From the NCBI GenBank assembly GCA_025963715.1, contig JAOQAG010000034.1, forward strand, positions 54,999 through 118,998: DNA of 64,000 nt, in the 5' to 3' direction. Below are positions 18,551 to 28,734 of the stretch, one piece after another. The DNA is from Bacteroidota bacterium. GTDB taxonomy: Bacteria > Bacteroidota > Bacteroidia > 2-12-FULL-35-15. The notes below the pieces were generated by a model. The model was not told the origin of the DNA and searched no databases. It saw only the letters and a program-made list of their open reading frames with translations. A program made the translations under genes and the position numbers. How positions within the stretch are numbered: position 1 is the first letter of the stretch; the number at the start of each line of letters is the position of its first letter.

Positions 18551-19735
18551 ATGAACTATATTTTATTTGATGATGTAAACAGCAATAACCTGTTGCCATT
18601 AACATTTACCCGCCCGGTAGCCGACCTGCGCATTGGGATCCTTACCATTCGCGAAAAATGGGAAAAGATGCTGGACGTAAAAACATCGAGCCGCACCAAA
18701 GAATATTTAAGCAAAAAATATCCATTGGAATTTGCTATTGATACGGATAATGTATGGATCAATGGCGGTGTGTGCCCGAATGAAAAGCTGATAGAAGAAT
18801 TAAAAACGCTGGAACCTTACCAGGCATTAATGTCGATGGGGCACGTGCTGGCCGTAAATACCGGCGACCAACGCTTTTTAAGCGAAGAATTAAATGAAGA
18901 TTTTATTCGTTTTGAATCGCATGCACAGGCATTACGCGTGGAGCATCCATGGGACTTGTTTTCAAAGAACGGGGAAGCCATCAAAGCCGATTTTGACCTG
19001 ATCACTGCCGGAAGAAAATCGCTGGCACTGAGCGCTACCAACCAAATAATGGGCGTGGAAAATATTTTTGTGGAAGAAGGCGCTAAAGTGGAATGCGCAA
19101 TCTTAAACGCAACTACCGGCCCCATCTACATCGGCAAAGATGCAGAGATCATGGAAGGTTCCATTGTGCGCGGACCGCTGGCGTTGTGCGAACATTCCGC
19201 TTTAAAATTAGGTGCAAAAATTTACGGACCAACCACCATCGGCCCACACAGTAAAGTAGGAGGGGAAGTTAATAATTCGGTGATCATTGGGTATTCAAAC
19301 AAAGGACACGATGGCTTTTTAGGAAATTCCGTGTTGGGCGAATGGTGCAACATTGGCGCCGATAGCAATAATTCCAATCTGAAGAATAATTACGCAGAAG
19401 TAAAATTGTGGAATTACACCAAAGAGCGCTTTGTTCCTACCGGCTTAACTTTCTGCGGTTTGATCATGGGAGATCATAGCAAATGCGGCATCAATACCAT
19501 GTTTAATACCGGAACAGTGGTAGGCGTAAACGCCAATATTTTCGGATCGGGCTTTCCGCGCAATTTTGTTCCTTCCTTTTCCTGGGGCGGTGCAGCCGGA
19601 TTTACCACCTACAAAACCAAAGATGCATTTGAAGTGGCAGCACGCGTATTCGAACGCCGCGGCATGATCTTTAATGAAACTGAGCAGGAAATTTTAACAC
19701 ATGTGTTTGAATTGACGGAAAAGTACAGGAAATAG
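18551..19735 (+). CDS. GlmU-family (GlmX-like) sugar nucleotidyltransferase/acetyltransferase
   Basis: The product has 394 residues. The N-terminal part (about 1-130; LPLTFTRPVADLRIGILTIREKW) is a divergent nucleotidyltransferase half. From about 175 to 350 runs a left-handed beta-helix of hexapeptides (IYIGKDAEIMEGSIVRGPLA, VIIGYSNKGHDGFLG). This matches the alternative GlmU-like enzymes of Bacteroidota, thought to make UDP-N-acetylglucosamine or a related sugar nucleotide. The normal GlmU N-terminal GGxGTRM loop is absent, so substrate assignment is uncertain. The TAG stop ends the first unit of a heptad array. Confidence 0.8.
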   Translation: MNYILFDDVNSNNLLPLTFTRPVADLRIGILTIREKWEKMLDVKTSSRTKEYLSKKYPLEFAIDTDNVWINGGVCPNEKLIEELKTLEPYQALMSMGHVLAVNTGDQRFLSEELNEDFIRFESHAQALRVEHPWDLFSKNGEAIKADFDLITAGRKSLALSATNQIMGVENIFVEEGAKVECAILNATTGPIYIGKDAEIMEGSIVRGPLALCEHSALKLGAKIYGPTTIGPHSKVGGEVNNSVIIGYSNKGHDGFLGNSVLGEWCNIGADSNNSNLKNNYAEVKLWNYTKERFVPTGLTFCGLIMGDHSKCGINTMFNTGTVVGVNANIFGSGFPRNFVPSFSWGGAAGFTTYKTKDAFEVAARVFERRGMIFNETEQEILTHVFELTEKYRK

Positions 19736-19763
19736 TTATTAGTCGTTAGTGATTAGTAATTAG
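19729..19763. repeat. Heptad array in register with the glmU-like stop codon
   Basis: Five 7-nt units, each ending TAG (TTATTAG type), occupy 19729-19763. The first unit contains the last codon and the TAG stop (19733-19735) of the glmU-like gene. CTGTGTTTGCTAAAA follows. Confidence 0.62.
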
Positions 19764-19807
19764 ACTGTGTTTGCTAAAACAGGCTTGTCTCAATCATATT
19801 TTAAAAC

Positions 19808-19900
19808 GTCATCCCGCATTTATTGCGGGATCCCGTAAATGTTTGCAGTAGTATGTTTCGTTCTTTTAATTAACCGATCCCGTAATAAATGCGGGATGAC
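19808..19900. repeat. Family A double hairpin (core GCATTTATTGC)
   Basis: The left arm is GTCATCCCGCATTTATTGCG, and the right arm GCAATAAATGCGGGATGAC (with one A/T difference next to it) ends at 19900. The loop again contains GTAAATGTTTGCAG and TTAATTAACC. It lies in the gap 19736-19986, which also holds an ACACAGATTCGTAG fragment (about 19931-19945). Confidence 0.82.
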
Positions 19901-19986
19901 AGAATAAAATAAATTGTACTCCGGATAAAACACCGTTAACACACAGATTCGTAGTTTATCCATACAGTAAAACTTTAAACTTAAAT

Positions 19987-20217
19987 ATGCAATTTACCTT
20001 AACAGAGATCATCGGTTATTTCGCTTCCCTGGGAGTGTTGGTATCCTTTTTAATGAAAGACATTACACGCCTGCGGATCATCAATACCATTGGCTGCTGT
20101 TTGTTTGTAGCTTATGGAATAATGCTGCAATACTCCATCCCCATCATCATTACCAATGTAACCATTATCGGGATCAACCTGTATTATCTGGTAAAAGCCA
20201 AAAATCAGGCAAACTGA
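19987..20217 (+). CDS. Small YgjV-like inner-membrane protein
   Basis: The product has 76 residues and three hydrophobic segments (about 6-24, 28-48, 50-70). The order IIGYFASLGVLVSFLMKD, LRIINTIGCCLFVAYGI and VTIIGINLYYLVKAK resembles the YgjV family and, more distantly, SemiSWEET half-transporters. The transport role is unproven, and a dimer would be expected if it is SemiSWEET-like. It sits 147 nt before lon but need not be co-transcribed. Confidence 0.65.
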   Translation: MQFTLTEIIGYFASLGVLVSFLMKDITRLRIINTIGCCLFVAYGIMLQYSIPIIITNVTIIGINLYYLVKAKNQAN

Positions 20218-20364
20218 CCCAAAAAATACCCTGTTTGGTGTAAATTTTGTAACCAAAAAAACAATAAGATTGTACCGTGCCAAATTGTCCCGATGTTTCG
20301 ATTGGCATAACGATTGAAACCTGCAAGCAATTAAACACTAAAAAGACTAATCTTACTCAAAAAT

Positions 20365-22842
20365 ATGACCGATCATTTTGACTTAAATGGCCTATCACCA
20401 CTACTCAGTGATAACATTATAGATGATGAAACCGACTTTATTCCTTTGCTTTCTTCGGAAGACGAAGACCAGATGAATTCGGAAAAAGTACCCGACGAAT
20501 TGTCAATTTTACCTTTGCGCAATACCGTTTTATTTCCCGGAGTGGTAATTCCTATCACCGTTGGAAGGGATAAATCCATCAATCTCATTAAAGATGCCTA
20601 CAAAGGCGACAAAACCATTGGCGTAGTGTCGCAAAAGAACGATTCCATTGAAGATCCAACCATTGAAGATCTCAATAAAATAGGAACCGTGGCGCACATC
20701 ATTAAAATGCTGCGCATGCCTGATGGTAATACCACGGTGATCATCCAGGGGAAACGCCGCTTCGAATTAAAAGAGATCAAACAAACCGAGCCCTACATCA
20801 AAGCTTCCATCACTCCGTTTGCAGAAGTAAGGCCGGACAAGGAAAATAAAGAATTTCAGGCCTTGGTTTCTTCCCTGAAAGACCTTGCTTTGAAGATCAT
20901 CAAAGAAAGTCCGCAGATCCCGAGTGAAGCCGGTTTTGCTTTGAAAAACATTGAAAGCCCTTCGTTTTTGGTGAATTTTATTTCCTCCAACATGAATGCC
21001 CCGGTTTCGGAAAAGCAAAAAATGCTGGAAGTGGCTGATCTGTCGGAACGCGCTACCATTGTGCTTTCTAACCTTACTAAAGAATTACAGATGCTGGAAT
21101 TAAAAAACCAGATCCAGTCGAAAGTAAAAGTAGATCTTGACAAACAGCAACGCGATTATTTTTTACACCAGCAGCTGAAAACCATCCAGGAAGAGCTGGG
21201 CGAAAACAATTCGCAGGAGCTGAAGGATATGCGCATCAAGGCGAAGGATAAAAAATGGAACAAGGAAGTGGCGGCATCGTTTGAAAAAGCCATTACCAAG
21301 CTGGAACGCATGAATCCCAACGCAGCTGAATATTCCATCCAGACCAATTACCTGGAAGTATTGCTTGATTTGCCATGGGATGAAAAAACGCAGGACAATT
21401 TTGATCTGAAACGTGCCGAAAAAGTGTTGAATAAAGACCATTTCGGGATGGATAAAGTGAAAGAACGCATCCTCGAACATTTGGCGGTATTGAAGCTGAA
21501 AGGCAATATGAAATCGCCGATCATTTGTTTGTACGGACCTCCGGGAGTTGGTAAAACATCGCTTGGAAAAAGCATCGCCGAAAGCCTCGGGCGTAAATAC
21601 GTGCGCATGAGTTTAGGCGGCTTGCGCGATGAAGCGGAGATCCGCGGACACCGTAAAACGTACATTGGCGCTATGCCCGGACGGATTTTACAAAATATTA
21701 AAAAATCAGGAAGCTCCAATCCTGTCTTTATTTTAGACGAGATCGATAAAGTAGGAAATGATTTTCACGGCGATCCTTCGTCTGCATTGCTGGAAGTGCT
21801 GGACCCGGAGCAAAATAGTACGTTTTATGATAATTACGTGGAAATGGATTACGACCTGTCCAACGTAATGTTCATTGCAACGGCCAATTCATTAAGCTCT
21901 ATTCAGCCCGCTTTGCGCGACAGGATGGAGATCATTGAAATTACAGGTTACACCACCGAAGAAAAAATAGAGATCGCAAAACGCCATTTGCTGCCAAAAC
22001 AATTGAATGAGCAAGGTGTGAAAAAAGAACAGCTGATGCTGGATAAAAAAACGATCGAATATATTATTGAAAACTATACCCGCGAAAGCGGCGTGCGCAG
22101 CCTCGAAAAAGTACTCGCAAAAATTGTACGGAATACTGCAAAATCTATTGCAATGGAGCAGAAGTACAATGTTTCGGTTGCAGAAAAAGACCTGACCAAG
22201 ATCCTTGGCCCGTCGCATGAAAAAGACCGTTACCAGGGCAACGATGTAGCCGGTGTGGTAACAGGTTTGGCCTGGACACCTGTAGGCGGCGATATTTTAT
22301 TTATTGAAAGCAGCCTTACCAAAGGTTCCGGAAAATTAACGTTAACAGGTAACCTGGGCGATGTTATGAAAGAATCGGCCGTGATTGCGCTGGAATATTT
22401 AAAATCACACAGCTCAATTTTGGGATTAAGTCCGGAAGTATTTGACCAATGGAACGTACACATTCACGTACCGGAAGGCGCAACGCCGAAAGATGGCCCA
22501 AGTGCCGGAATTACCATGTTAACGGCTTTAGCATCGTCGTTTACACAGCGTAAAGTAAAAAAACAGCTGGCCATGACAGGGGAGATCACACTGCGCGGAA
22601 GAGTATTGCCGGTAGGAGGGATCAAAGAAAAGATCCTTGCTGCAAAACGCGCAGACATTAAGGAGATCATCCTGAGCATCGACAATAAAAAAGACATCCA
22701 GGAGATCAAAGCGGATTACATCAAAGGATTGAAATTTATTTATGTCGAGAAAATGATCGATGTAGTGAAACTGGCGCTGCTGAAAGAAAAAGTAGACAAA
22801 CCGATTGATCTGACGATCAGAAAAAAAGAAGAAAAGAAGTAA
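20365..22842 (+). CDS. lon: ATP-dependent protease Lon
   Basis: The product has 825 residues and is the cytoplasmic quality-control protease. The N-terminal LON substrate-binding domain (about 45-240; [16 protein letters not shown]) precedes a coiled-coil segment, then the AAA+ module with Walker [10 protein letters not shown] (about 391-399) and Walker [11 protein letters not shown]. The serine protease domain has the dyad Ser713 ([10 protein letters not shown]) and Lys754 (VGGIKEK). It has a roughly 40-residue acidic N-terminal extension, usual in Bacteroidota. A strong terminator starts at the stop codon. Confidence 0.97.
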   Translation: MTDHFDLNGLSPLLSDNIIDDETDFIPLLSSEDEDQMNSEKVPDELSILPLRNTVLFPGVVIPITVGRDKSINLIKDAYKGDKTIGVVSQKNDSIEDPTIEDLNKIGTVAHIIKMLRMPDGNTTVIIQGKRRFELKEIKQTEPYIKASITPFAEVRPDKENKEFQALVSSLKDLALKIIKESPQIPSEAGFALKNIESPSFLVNFISSNMNAPVSEKQKMLEVADLSERATIVLSNLTKELQMLELKNQIQSKVKVDLDKQQRDYFLHQQLKTIQEELGENNSQELKDMRIKAKDKKWNKEVAASFEKAITKLERMNPNAAEYSIQTNYLEVLLDLPWDEKTQDNFDLKRAEKVLNKDHFGMDKVKERILEHLAVLKLKGNMKSPIICLYGPPGVGKTSLGKSIAESLGRKYVRMSLGGLRDEAEIRGHRKTYIGAMPGRILQNIKKSGSSNPVFILDEIDKVGNDFHGDPSSALLEVLDPEQNSTFYDNYVEMDYDLSNVMFIATANSLSSIQPALRDRMEIIEITGYTTEEKIEIAKRHLLPKQLNEQGVKKEQLMLDKKTIEYIIENYTRESGVRSLEKVLAKIVRNTAKSIAMEQKYNVSVAEKDLTKILGPSHEKDRYQGNDVAGVVTGLAWTPVGGDILFIESSLTKGSGKLTLTGNLGDVMKESAVIALEYLKSHSSILGLSPEVFDQWNVHIHVPEGATPKDGPSAGITMLTALASSFTQRKVKKQLAMTGEITLRGRVLPVGGIKEKILAAKRADIKEIILSIDNKKDIQEIKADYIKGLKFIYVEKMIDVVKLALLKEKVDKPIDLTIRKKEEKK

Positions 22843-22880
22843 AAAAAGAAATCCCGGATGATCTCCGGGATTTCTTTTTT
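22842..22880 (+). terminator. lon terminator
   Basis: A 17-bp stem (AAAAAAGAAATCCCGGA / TCCGGGATTTCTTTTTT) around the loop TGATC starts on the last base of the lon stop codon and ends in T6. A heptad array begins on the next base. Confidence 0.93.
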
Positions 22881-23167
22881 AGTTCAAAGTTCAAGGTTTA
22901 AAGTTCAAAGTTGGCTGTGTAGACGTTGGAAGTTTTTGTTGATCCCTTTTCGAAGCTGTCATCCCGGGCTTGACCCGGGATCACACGCAGGCGCGAGTGT
23001 CCCACTCGTGCTTTTTATTTTTAGAGCGTCCCGCTCTTATATACTTCAAGTAATAGCGAGATGCCGTAAAATAAAAGACACTTTTGGGAAACATGCCTGC
23101 ATGCTATTATCAAACACAGTAAACATCCAGATTGGTATATTGGTACTTATTGGTATTTAGCAGATCA
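22881..23167. repeat. Repeat block: heptads, A half-element, GC-rich hairpins, D block
   Basis: Five AGTTCAA-type heptads (22881-22915) are followed by CTGTGT. Next come a single A hairpin (22958-22979), two short hairpins with TCC loops (CGAGTGTCCCACTCG near 22994-23008; AGAGCGTCCCGCTCT near 23033-23047), and a D block (ATCCAGATTGGTATATTGG ... GTATTTAGCAGATCACTC, 23119-23171). The D block covers the stop codon of the next minus-strand gene. It fills the 322-nt gap. Confidence 0.65.
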
Positions 23168-24145
23168 CTCTTTCAGGAACGTCATCATTTTTTTATCAAT
23201 CAGCTGCGGCTGATCAAAGGACAAAAAATGCCCTGCATCCTTGATGATCGCCGTTTGCACCTTTGGGATCAGCAGGTTGGCGCGCTCCAGGCTGCTTTTG
23301 TCATTCATAATATCCTGATCACCCACCAGCACCATTACCGGCATTTTCAACGATCTTAATTCATCATCCGAATACGGTGTCATTTGTAAAATGCTGCGGT
23401 TGATCTTTTCGTGCTTTACACCAATGTAATACTGATCGATGTATGATTGTTTTATTTTATCCACATTAGAAGTCAGCGTTTTTAAAGCACTTCTCAGCCA
23501 TGCACGTTTCGGAAATAATGAAAAAAAAATGTTGTAAAAGACTTTTCCCTGTGGTTTTATCGCGGTAAGCGTTTGTGCCGGACTTAGCAAGATGAGTTTT
23601 TTGATCCTGCCCGGCGAATTAAGGGCAATGGTGGTTGCCAGCCAGCCACCGCGGGAAGCGCCGATCAGGTATATTTTTTCAAGTTTAAAATGATCAAAGA
23701 TCTCGTCGTACCAGCGCGCCAGTTCCTCAATGCTCATGATCTTTTTGTTTGTTTTTGATTTGCCCGGTTCCAGTAAAAAATCAATAGCATACACCCGGTA
23801 TGTGGCGCTTAGATCTTTTATATTGGGGTACCACATGGTGGAGCTGGCATTCATACCGTGCAGCAACACCACCGGCTCGCCGTTCTTTGGCCCGCTGATG
23901 ATCGCATGCGCAGTACCATACGACGTTTTTACATCGGTTTCTTCGTAAGGGATCTCAAATAATTTCAGTGCCTGATCATAAGCTTTTAAATATTTTGAGG
24001 ATACACCCTTGATCCGGAACTGGGAATACGATTTTTCTTTAATGGCTTTGTTTACTGATGATTGTAAATCTTTTACATCTTTCCCACAACTGTAGAAAAA
24101 AAGCAACACAACGCAGGAAATAAGGATCTTATTGAAACGATTCAT
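23165..24145 (-). CDS. Alpha/beta-hydrolase lipoprotein
   Basis: The product has 326 residues. A lipoprotein signal peptide ends at Cys20 (LLFFYSC). The alpha/beta-hydrolase fold shows the oxyanion strand VVLLHGMNASS (93-103), nucleophile elbow GASRGG (Ser164), an acid in VGDQDIM (D277 or D279) and His306 in DAGHFLSFDQP. It is probably a membrane-tethered serine hydrolase in the periplasm or outer membrane, with unknown substrate. The final GAG TGA falls in a sequence shared with the D repeat at about 7560-7576. Confidence 0.85.
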   Translation of the reverse strand: MNRFNKILISCVVLLFFYSCGKDVKDLQSSVNKAIKEKSYSQFRIKGVSSKYLKAYDQALKLFEIPYEETDVKTSYGTAHAIISGPKNGEPVVLLHGMNASSTMWYPNIKDLSATYRVYAIDFLLEPGKSKTNKKIMSIEELARWYDEIFDHFKLEKIYLIGASRGGWLATTIALNSPGRIKKLILLSPAQTLTAIKPQGKVFYNIFFSLFPKRAWLRSALKTLTSNVDKIKQSYIDQYYIGVKHEKINRSILQMTPYSDDELRSLKMPVMVLVGDQDIMNDKSSLERANLLIPKVQTAIIKDAGHFLSFDQPQLIDKKMMTFLKE

Positions 24146-24264
24146 AATAGGGTTTGTGCACTGTTTTTGTTTAAATAGTCTGATTCACAACAGTGGCGGG
24201 CATTTGCAAAAAACATACACTATTGAAGCTATTGCAGTATTGCAAACTAAAGACCATCATAAAG

Positions 24265-24570
24265 AGTTCAAAGTTGGAAAGTTTAAAGTTTAAAGTTTAA
24301 AGTTTGCTTTCCGCAGATGCTGTGTTTGTTAAAAACTAAATTCTTAGTTCAATTCATAATAAATTTGAATGTCTATTTCTCGACTCTGCTCGATATGACA
24401 ATTGTGGACACTGCACATGGAGTGTCATTTCGAGCGGAGTCGAGAAACGACAAAACGGATCTTCTAATAAACACAGATTCGTAATCATCATGTTCCTGCC
24501 CGAATTGTTTAGCCAGGCGCTATCCGTACAGCAAAACTTTAAACTTTCCAAATTGAACTTTGAACTTCTT
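24265..24570. repeat. Nested inverted repeat block between the hydrolase and porQ
   Basis: The outer arms are heptad arrays in opposite orientation: AGTTTAA type (24265-24307) and ACTTTAA/ACTTTGA type (five units, 24536-24570). Inside them are CTGTGTTTGTTAAAAA (about 24320-24335), a hairpin TTTCTCGACTCTGCTCGA... / ...CGAGCGGAGTCGAGAAA (24376-24447), and AAACACAGATTCGTAATC (about 24469-24486). No gene is seen in the 489-nt gap. Confidence 0.7.
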
Positions 24571-24634
24571 TTTACCACAATATAATTGAATAACTTTCGT
24601 TTTAAACCCGAATATTTTTATTTACTTTGTGATA

Positions 24635-25711
24635 ATGAATCTAAAAAAGCTACTCTCTGCAGGTCTGGTCTTGTTTTTATGCGTTGCTGCCAATGCTCAG
24701 GTTGGTGGAAACAACACGTATGAATTTCTGAATCTCCCGATTTCCGCAAGGGTAAGCGCTTTGGGTGGCAATGTGCTGGCTACCAGGGATAACGACCTGA
24801 ATGTGGCCATTGTAAATCCATCATTATTAACCGATTCGATGGACAATAATGTAACCCTGAGCTATATCAATTATTTTGCAGATGTAAATTACGGGTATGC
24901 GGCTTATGCAAAAAAATTCAAAAAAATAAAAGGAGTATTCAGTGCAGGCATTCAATACCTTGATTATGGTAAATTCATAAAAGCAGATGAGATCGGGAAT
25001 ACCGACGGTACTTTTTCTGCTAACGAAATGAGCCTCAATATTTCCTATGCGCGTTCTATCCTCGATACCAATTTAACGGTAGGAGCAACCCTCAAAACCA
25101 TTTATTCCAACCTGGATTCATATACTTCCATTGGTTCGGCTTTGGATCTGGGCGCTACGTATGTTCGCCCGGCACACGGTTTCGGAGTAGCATTTGTGAT
25201 CAAGGATGTAGGACGTCAATGGAAAACATACGCCGGTGTGCGCGAAAAATTACCATTTGAAATGCAGATCGGTTTTTCTAAAAAGCCAAAACACATTCCC
25301 TTTCGCTTATCCGTAGTGTATGAAAACCTGGAAAAATGGGATTTAACGTATGTTGATCCGGCCAACCCGCCATTAACAACCGATCCGCTGACAGGCGACC
25401 CGATCAAACAAAATAAGTACAAGATCTTCGGTGATAAATTAATGCGTCACGTGGTGATCGGCGGTGAGTTTATCATTACTAAAAATTTCTTCCTGCGCGG
25501 CGGTTATAACTATCAGCACCGCAAGGAATTAATGATCCCCGACAAACGTGGAATGACCGGCTTTTCTTTCGGCTTTGGGTTCCGTGTGTATAAGTTTCAC
25601 TTTAGCTATGCAAGAGCGGTGTATCACCTTGCAGGCGCGTCAAATAACTTTTCCATCAGCTTTGATATCAATAGCTTTTATGCGAAAAGAAACATGACTG
25701 CCGGTAGTTAA
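24635..25711 (+). CDS. porQ: Type IX secretion system protein PorQ
   Basis: The product has 358 residues. A signal peptide (ending NA/QVGG) precedes an outer-membrane beta-barrel-type sequence with the PorQ-typical start YEFLNLPISARVSALGGN. PorQ is an outer-membrane T9SS component linked to the attachment complex that fixes cargo to the cell surface. ATG at 24635 is used; a GTG two codons upstream overlaps the promoter-like TTACTTTG (24622-24629). The cytidylate kinase gene follows 92 nt downstream. Confidence 0.9.
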   Translation: MNLKKLLSAGLVLFLCVAANAQVGGNNTYEFLNLPISARVSALGGNVLATRDNDLNVAIVNPSLLTDSMDNNVTLSYINYFADVNYGYAAYAKKFKKIKGVFSAGIQYLDYGKFIKADEIGNTDGTFSANEMSLNISYARSILDTNLTVGATLKTIYSNLDSYTSIGSALDLGATYVRPAHGFGVAFVIKDVGRQWKTYAGVREKLPFEMQIGFSKKPKHIPFRLSVVYENLEKWDLTYVDPANPPLTTDPLTGDPIKQNKYKIFGDKLMRHVVIGGEFIITKNFFLRGGYNYQHRKELMIPDKRGMTGFSFGFGFRVYKFHFSYARAVYHLAGASNNFSISFDINSFYAKRNMTAGS

Positions 25712-25803
25712 TTCATTTTGAAAAACCCTTCGTTTCTTTATCGGAATTATAAAAAAATAATGGTAATATTGTACATTCAGTATTTGATTTTACCTGCTTT
25801 CTT

Positions 25804-26499
25804 ATGTCCAAAATCACCATAGCAATCGACGGTTATTCATCGTGTGGAAAAAGCACACTGGCAAAAGCGTTGGCCGCCAAACTGGGTTATGCATATGTAG
25901 ATTCCGGCGCCATGTACCGCTCGGTTACCTTGTATGCCTTGCGTCACGGGATCATCAAGGATCATGGTTTTTTGGAGGACGAGATCATCAAATGCCTGAA
26001 TGACATCAATCTTGCTTTTCAATTTAATCCCAATACCAAATCATCTGAAACATTTTTGAACAGCGAAAACGTGGAGAAAGAACTTCGCCAGATGATCGTT
26101 TCCGAGAATGTAAGCAAGGTAAGTGCCATCAAAGCCGTGCGTACCAAAATGATCCTGATCCAGCGCGAACTGGGCAAAAACAAAGGGATCGTGATGGATG
26201 GAAGGGATATCGGGACCAATGTTTTTCCGGATGCGGAATTAAAATTATTCATGACCGCCGATCCGGATATCCGCACACAGCGCCGTTATGATGAACTGTT
26301 ATCTAAAGGACAGCATACCGCATTTTTAGAAGTGAAAAAAAATCTGCTGGAGCGTGATTACGAAGATACACACCGCAAAGAAAACCCGCTAACGCAAGCA
26401 CAGGATGCTATTGTGCTTGACAACTCCGAATTGAGCCGCGAGCAGCAGCTGGAATATGTGTTAAAGCTGATCACTGATTTAACGCTATCTGTGAATTAA
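25804..26499 (+). CDS. cmk: Cytidylate kinase
   Basis: The product has 231 residues. It phosphorylates CMP and dCMP with ATP. It has a P-loop at the N terminus (DGYSSCGKSTLAKALA, 9-24), YVDSGAMYRSVTLYA, and GRDIGTNVFPDAELKLFMTA in the CMP-binding and lid region. Length and motif order are normal. It is followed by a 511-nt repeat-filled gap. Confidence 0.95.
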   Translation: MSKITIAIDGYSSCGKSTLAKALAAKLGYAYVDSGAMYRSVTLYALRHGIIKDHGFLEDEIIKCLNDINLAFQFNPNTKSSETFLNSENVEKELRQMIVSENVSKVSAIKAVRTKMILIQRELGKNKGIVMDGRDIGTNVFPDAELKLFMTADPDIRTQRRYDELLSKGQHTAFLEVKKNLLERDYEDTHRKENPLTQAQDAIVLDNSELSREQQLEYVLKLITDLTLSVN

Positions 26500-26532
26500 C
26501 ACAGGCAGGCAACAATCCCAACTAAAAAAAAT

Positions 26533-27009
26533 CCACCACATAAGGCACAAAGAAACACATAAGGTTTAACCCGGAAGTACTGCGTTTTTTTGAACCACAA
26601 AAGAAAACAAAAGAATCAAAAGGCGAAACCCGTAATACTCATCTTCTGTACACAACTTTGTGATCTTGTGCCTTTTCGAAATAAAATACCAGCAGTTTTT
26701 AACACACAGCGCTTAACACCTGGCATCTTTGCCTTTCTTTTGTTTTCTTTTGTGGTTCAAAGGGGCGGGGCACGCATTGGCAAGTCGAGTTACGCCTTAT
26801 GTGTTTCTTTGTGCCTTATGTGGTAGAAAAACACGCAGATAATTTATGGTTACTGAATGGCACGAGTGGGACACTCGCGCCTGCAGCAGCGGGGCACGCA
26901 TTGGTAAGTCAAGTTACGCCTTATGTGTTTCTTTGTGCCTTATGTGGTGGAAAAACACGCAGATAATTTATGGTTACTGAATGGCACGAGTGGGACACTC
27001 GCGCCTGCG
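26533..27009. repeat. Family C nested palindrome plus 124-bp tandem duplication
   Basis: Outer arms CCACATAAGGCACAAAGAAA (from 26536) and TTTCTTTGTGCCTTATGTGG (to 26823) enclose inner arms GAACCACAAAAGAAAACAAA (from 26593) and CTTTTGTTTTCTTTTGTGGT (about 26738-26757). The right end is duplicated in tandem: 26767-26890 and 26891-27009, period 124, each carrying the C right arm and the hairpin CGAGTGGGACACTCG. The second copy ends 2-3 nt from the stop of the minus-strand gene at 27011. Confidence 0.8.
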
Positions 27010-27010
27010 A

Positions 27011-28540
27011 CTACACCGCAAATTTTTCCTTCGCCAGTACTTTAAATTCTTTTTTGCTGATCTTGCTTTCCACCCAGGTAATAAAATCGAAATACTCCAG
27101 CGCTTTTTTCTCGAACGGCTCTTTTAATAACTCTTCCAGCTTTAATTTCAATTCCTTAAATGCCGCAATCCGCTTTTCATTCGTATTAATGTGCGGCAAT
27201 TTTTCTTTGATAAAATGCAGCACGATCGTTTCAAATTTATACAGGCGTTTTCGTTTGTATAAAAAACGATACGTAGAAACGGCAGTGTAAGGGAGGATCT
27301 CCTGTTCGCCTTTTTCCCAAAAAACGATCAGGCGCAGGATCCGCGCAAAGCTTTGAATATCGTCGCGCAGCGAATTATCATGCTCGTTGATGATCTCATT
27401 GAGCAGGCGAATGGCTTTTGAATGTTTGTTATTGGCAAAATAAACAATGCTCATGTTGTATTTAAAAAGCGCAATATCGCTCACCGGTATTTTATCTGCA
27501 TAAAAATTGATCCCGGATCCAATTTCATTCGCGATCCGTTCCGCCTGCTCGTAATCGCCCAGGCGCATACTCACGCCCAGTACCAGCTTGTAGGAAGTTA
27601 CCCATAATAAAATATTTTCGCGGATGTTGTGCGTAGCCAGCGAACGGATCTTTGAAAGATAGGGGTGGATCGAATCATTCTTTTCCGAATTGAGGTAATT
27701 TACCACCAGGTTATTCAACGCAATAATGTATTTTTCAAATTCTTCCTCCCGCAGTTTTTCCGGGATGGATTCCAGCAGATCCACATTGCGTTTGGTATAA
27801 ATAAAACTTTTACTGTTGTTGCCATTCGATGAATGATACACCGTATTGATGTAATTGATGTAATATTTATCGTTGAACGTGAGCTTGCTGTAATTGTACT
27901 TGTTGTATTTATTTACCACTTCCTTCATACGTTCCAGGTCTTCTGCCGAGCGTGCAAATCCTTTTTTCCGGATGGTGGTAAAAATATCCAGCACTTCGCT
28001 TTTGAGCTGCAGGCTGAATTTGATGGTGTTCAGGATCTTGCTTTCCTCGATGAATACATTTTTATGAAATTCGTCCTGCTCAGATTCATTATTGGTAACC
28101 TGTAACAATTTGGCTTTCCACTCGAGGATCTCCAGCAAACGGTTTTTTTTATCCGTAGCTATGGCCAGTTTCTCGGCTTTTAAATGCAGCTTCTGGCATT
28201 GTTTGTATAATCCTTTCTGATATAAAAAATCAATGTCGATGAGCATTTCTTTCAGCTCAATATCAATGGTGGAAGCGGAGTGGAAGCTGCGCATGCTTTT
28301 GATGATGAGCTGCTGCAGGTAATTTTTCACGGCAGCAAATCGCCTGAGAAAGGGTTCTTCTTTGAATTTTTCACGGATCGCAGCTTCGTTATAGCTTTTT
28401 TGCAATGCAATAGCATCAAACAGGCGCACATAATCATTTCCATCGCCGATCACATGGCGGGAAGCGTAGATCTTGAAAAATCGCTTTTCGGATTGCGACA
28501 GCGATTTTACCAGTTTATAAAGCTCATCCGATGCGATCAT
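27011..28540 (-). CDS. Conserved helical protein, function unknown
   Basis: The product has 509 residues, soluble, with no signal peptide, and is almost entirely alpha-helical with TPR-like spacing (for example YEQAERIANEIGSGI and HSKAIRLLNEIINEHDN). The N terminus LYKLVKSLSQSEKRFFKIYA is a stretch I have seen at the start of uncharacterised Bacteroidota proteins. No enzymatic motif is visible. It has a full-consensus promoter (28573-28602) and is divergent from the secreted cargo gene at 28735. It may be a scaffold or regulator, but that is speculation. Confidence 0.7.
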   Translation of the reverse strand: MIASDELYKLVKSLSQSEKRFFKIYASRHVIGDGNDYVRLFDAIALQKSYNEAAIREKFKEEPFLRRFAAVKNYLQQLIIKSMRSFHSASTIDIELKEMLIDIDFLYQKGLYKQCQKLHLKAEKLAIATDKKNRLLEILEWKAKLLQVTNNESEQDEFHKNVFIEESKILNTIKFSLQLKSEVLDIFTTIRKKGFARSAEDLERMKEVVNKYNKYNYSKLTFNDKYYINYINTVYHSSNGNNSKSFIYTKRNVDLLESIPEKLREEEFEKYIIALNNLVVNYLNSEKNDSIHPYLSKIRSLATHNIRENILLWVTSYKLVLGVSMRLGDYEQAERIANEIGSGINFYADKIPVSDIALFKYNMSIVYFANNKHSKAIRLLNEIINEHDNSLRDDIQSFARILRLIVFWEKGEQEILPYTAVSTYRFLYKRKRLYKFETIVLHFIKEKLPHINTNEKRIAAFKELKLKLEELLKEPFEKKALEYFDFITWVESKISKKEFKVLAKEKFAV

Positions 28541-28572
28541 GATACAGTATCATTTTATTATATTATTACTAT

Positions 28573-28602
28573 CAAATATAGCATATAATATTATTTTATC
28601 AA
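28573..28602 (-). promoter_or_regulatory. Full-consensus Bacteroidota promoter
   Basis: On the minus strand TTG (28600-28602), a 19-nt spacer and TATATTTG (28573-28580) match the TTG-N17-23-TAnnTTTG pattern without a mismatch. It would give the gene at 27011-28540 a leader of about 25 nt. Confidence 0.68.
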
Positions 28603-28734
28603 ATTAGACTTAGTATAATAATTGAATTTTGATCTTGATTTAACATTCACAATCCCCAATTTCGTAAGAGCATAATTTAGTAACGATTGTTTTATGAGCT
28701 GCGTTGATTTACAAATTGGTTATGCTCTCCACCA

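Noticed and set aside
26590..26826. 78-codon ORF in the gap after cmk
   Set aside because: It lies entirely in a family C palindrome; the translated phrase ALCVSLCLMW reappears wherever that repeat is read in this frame.
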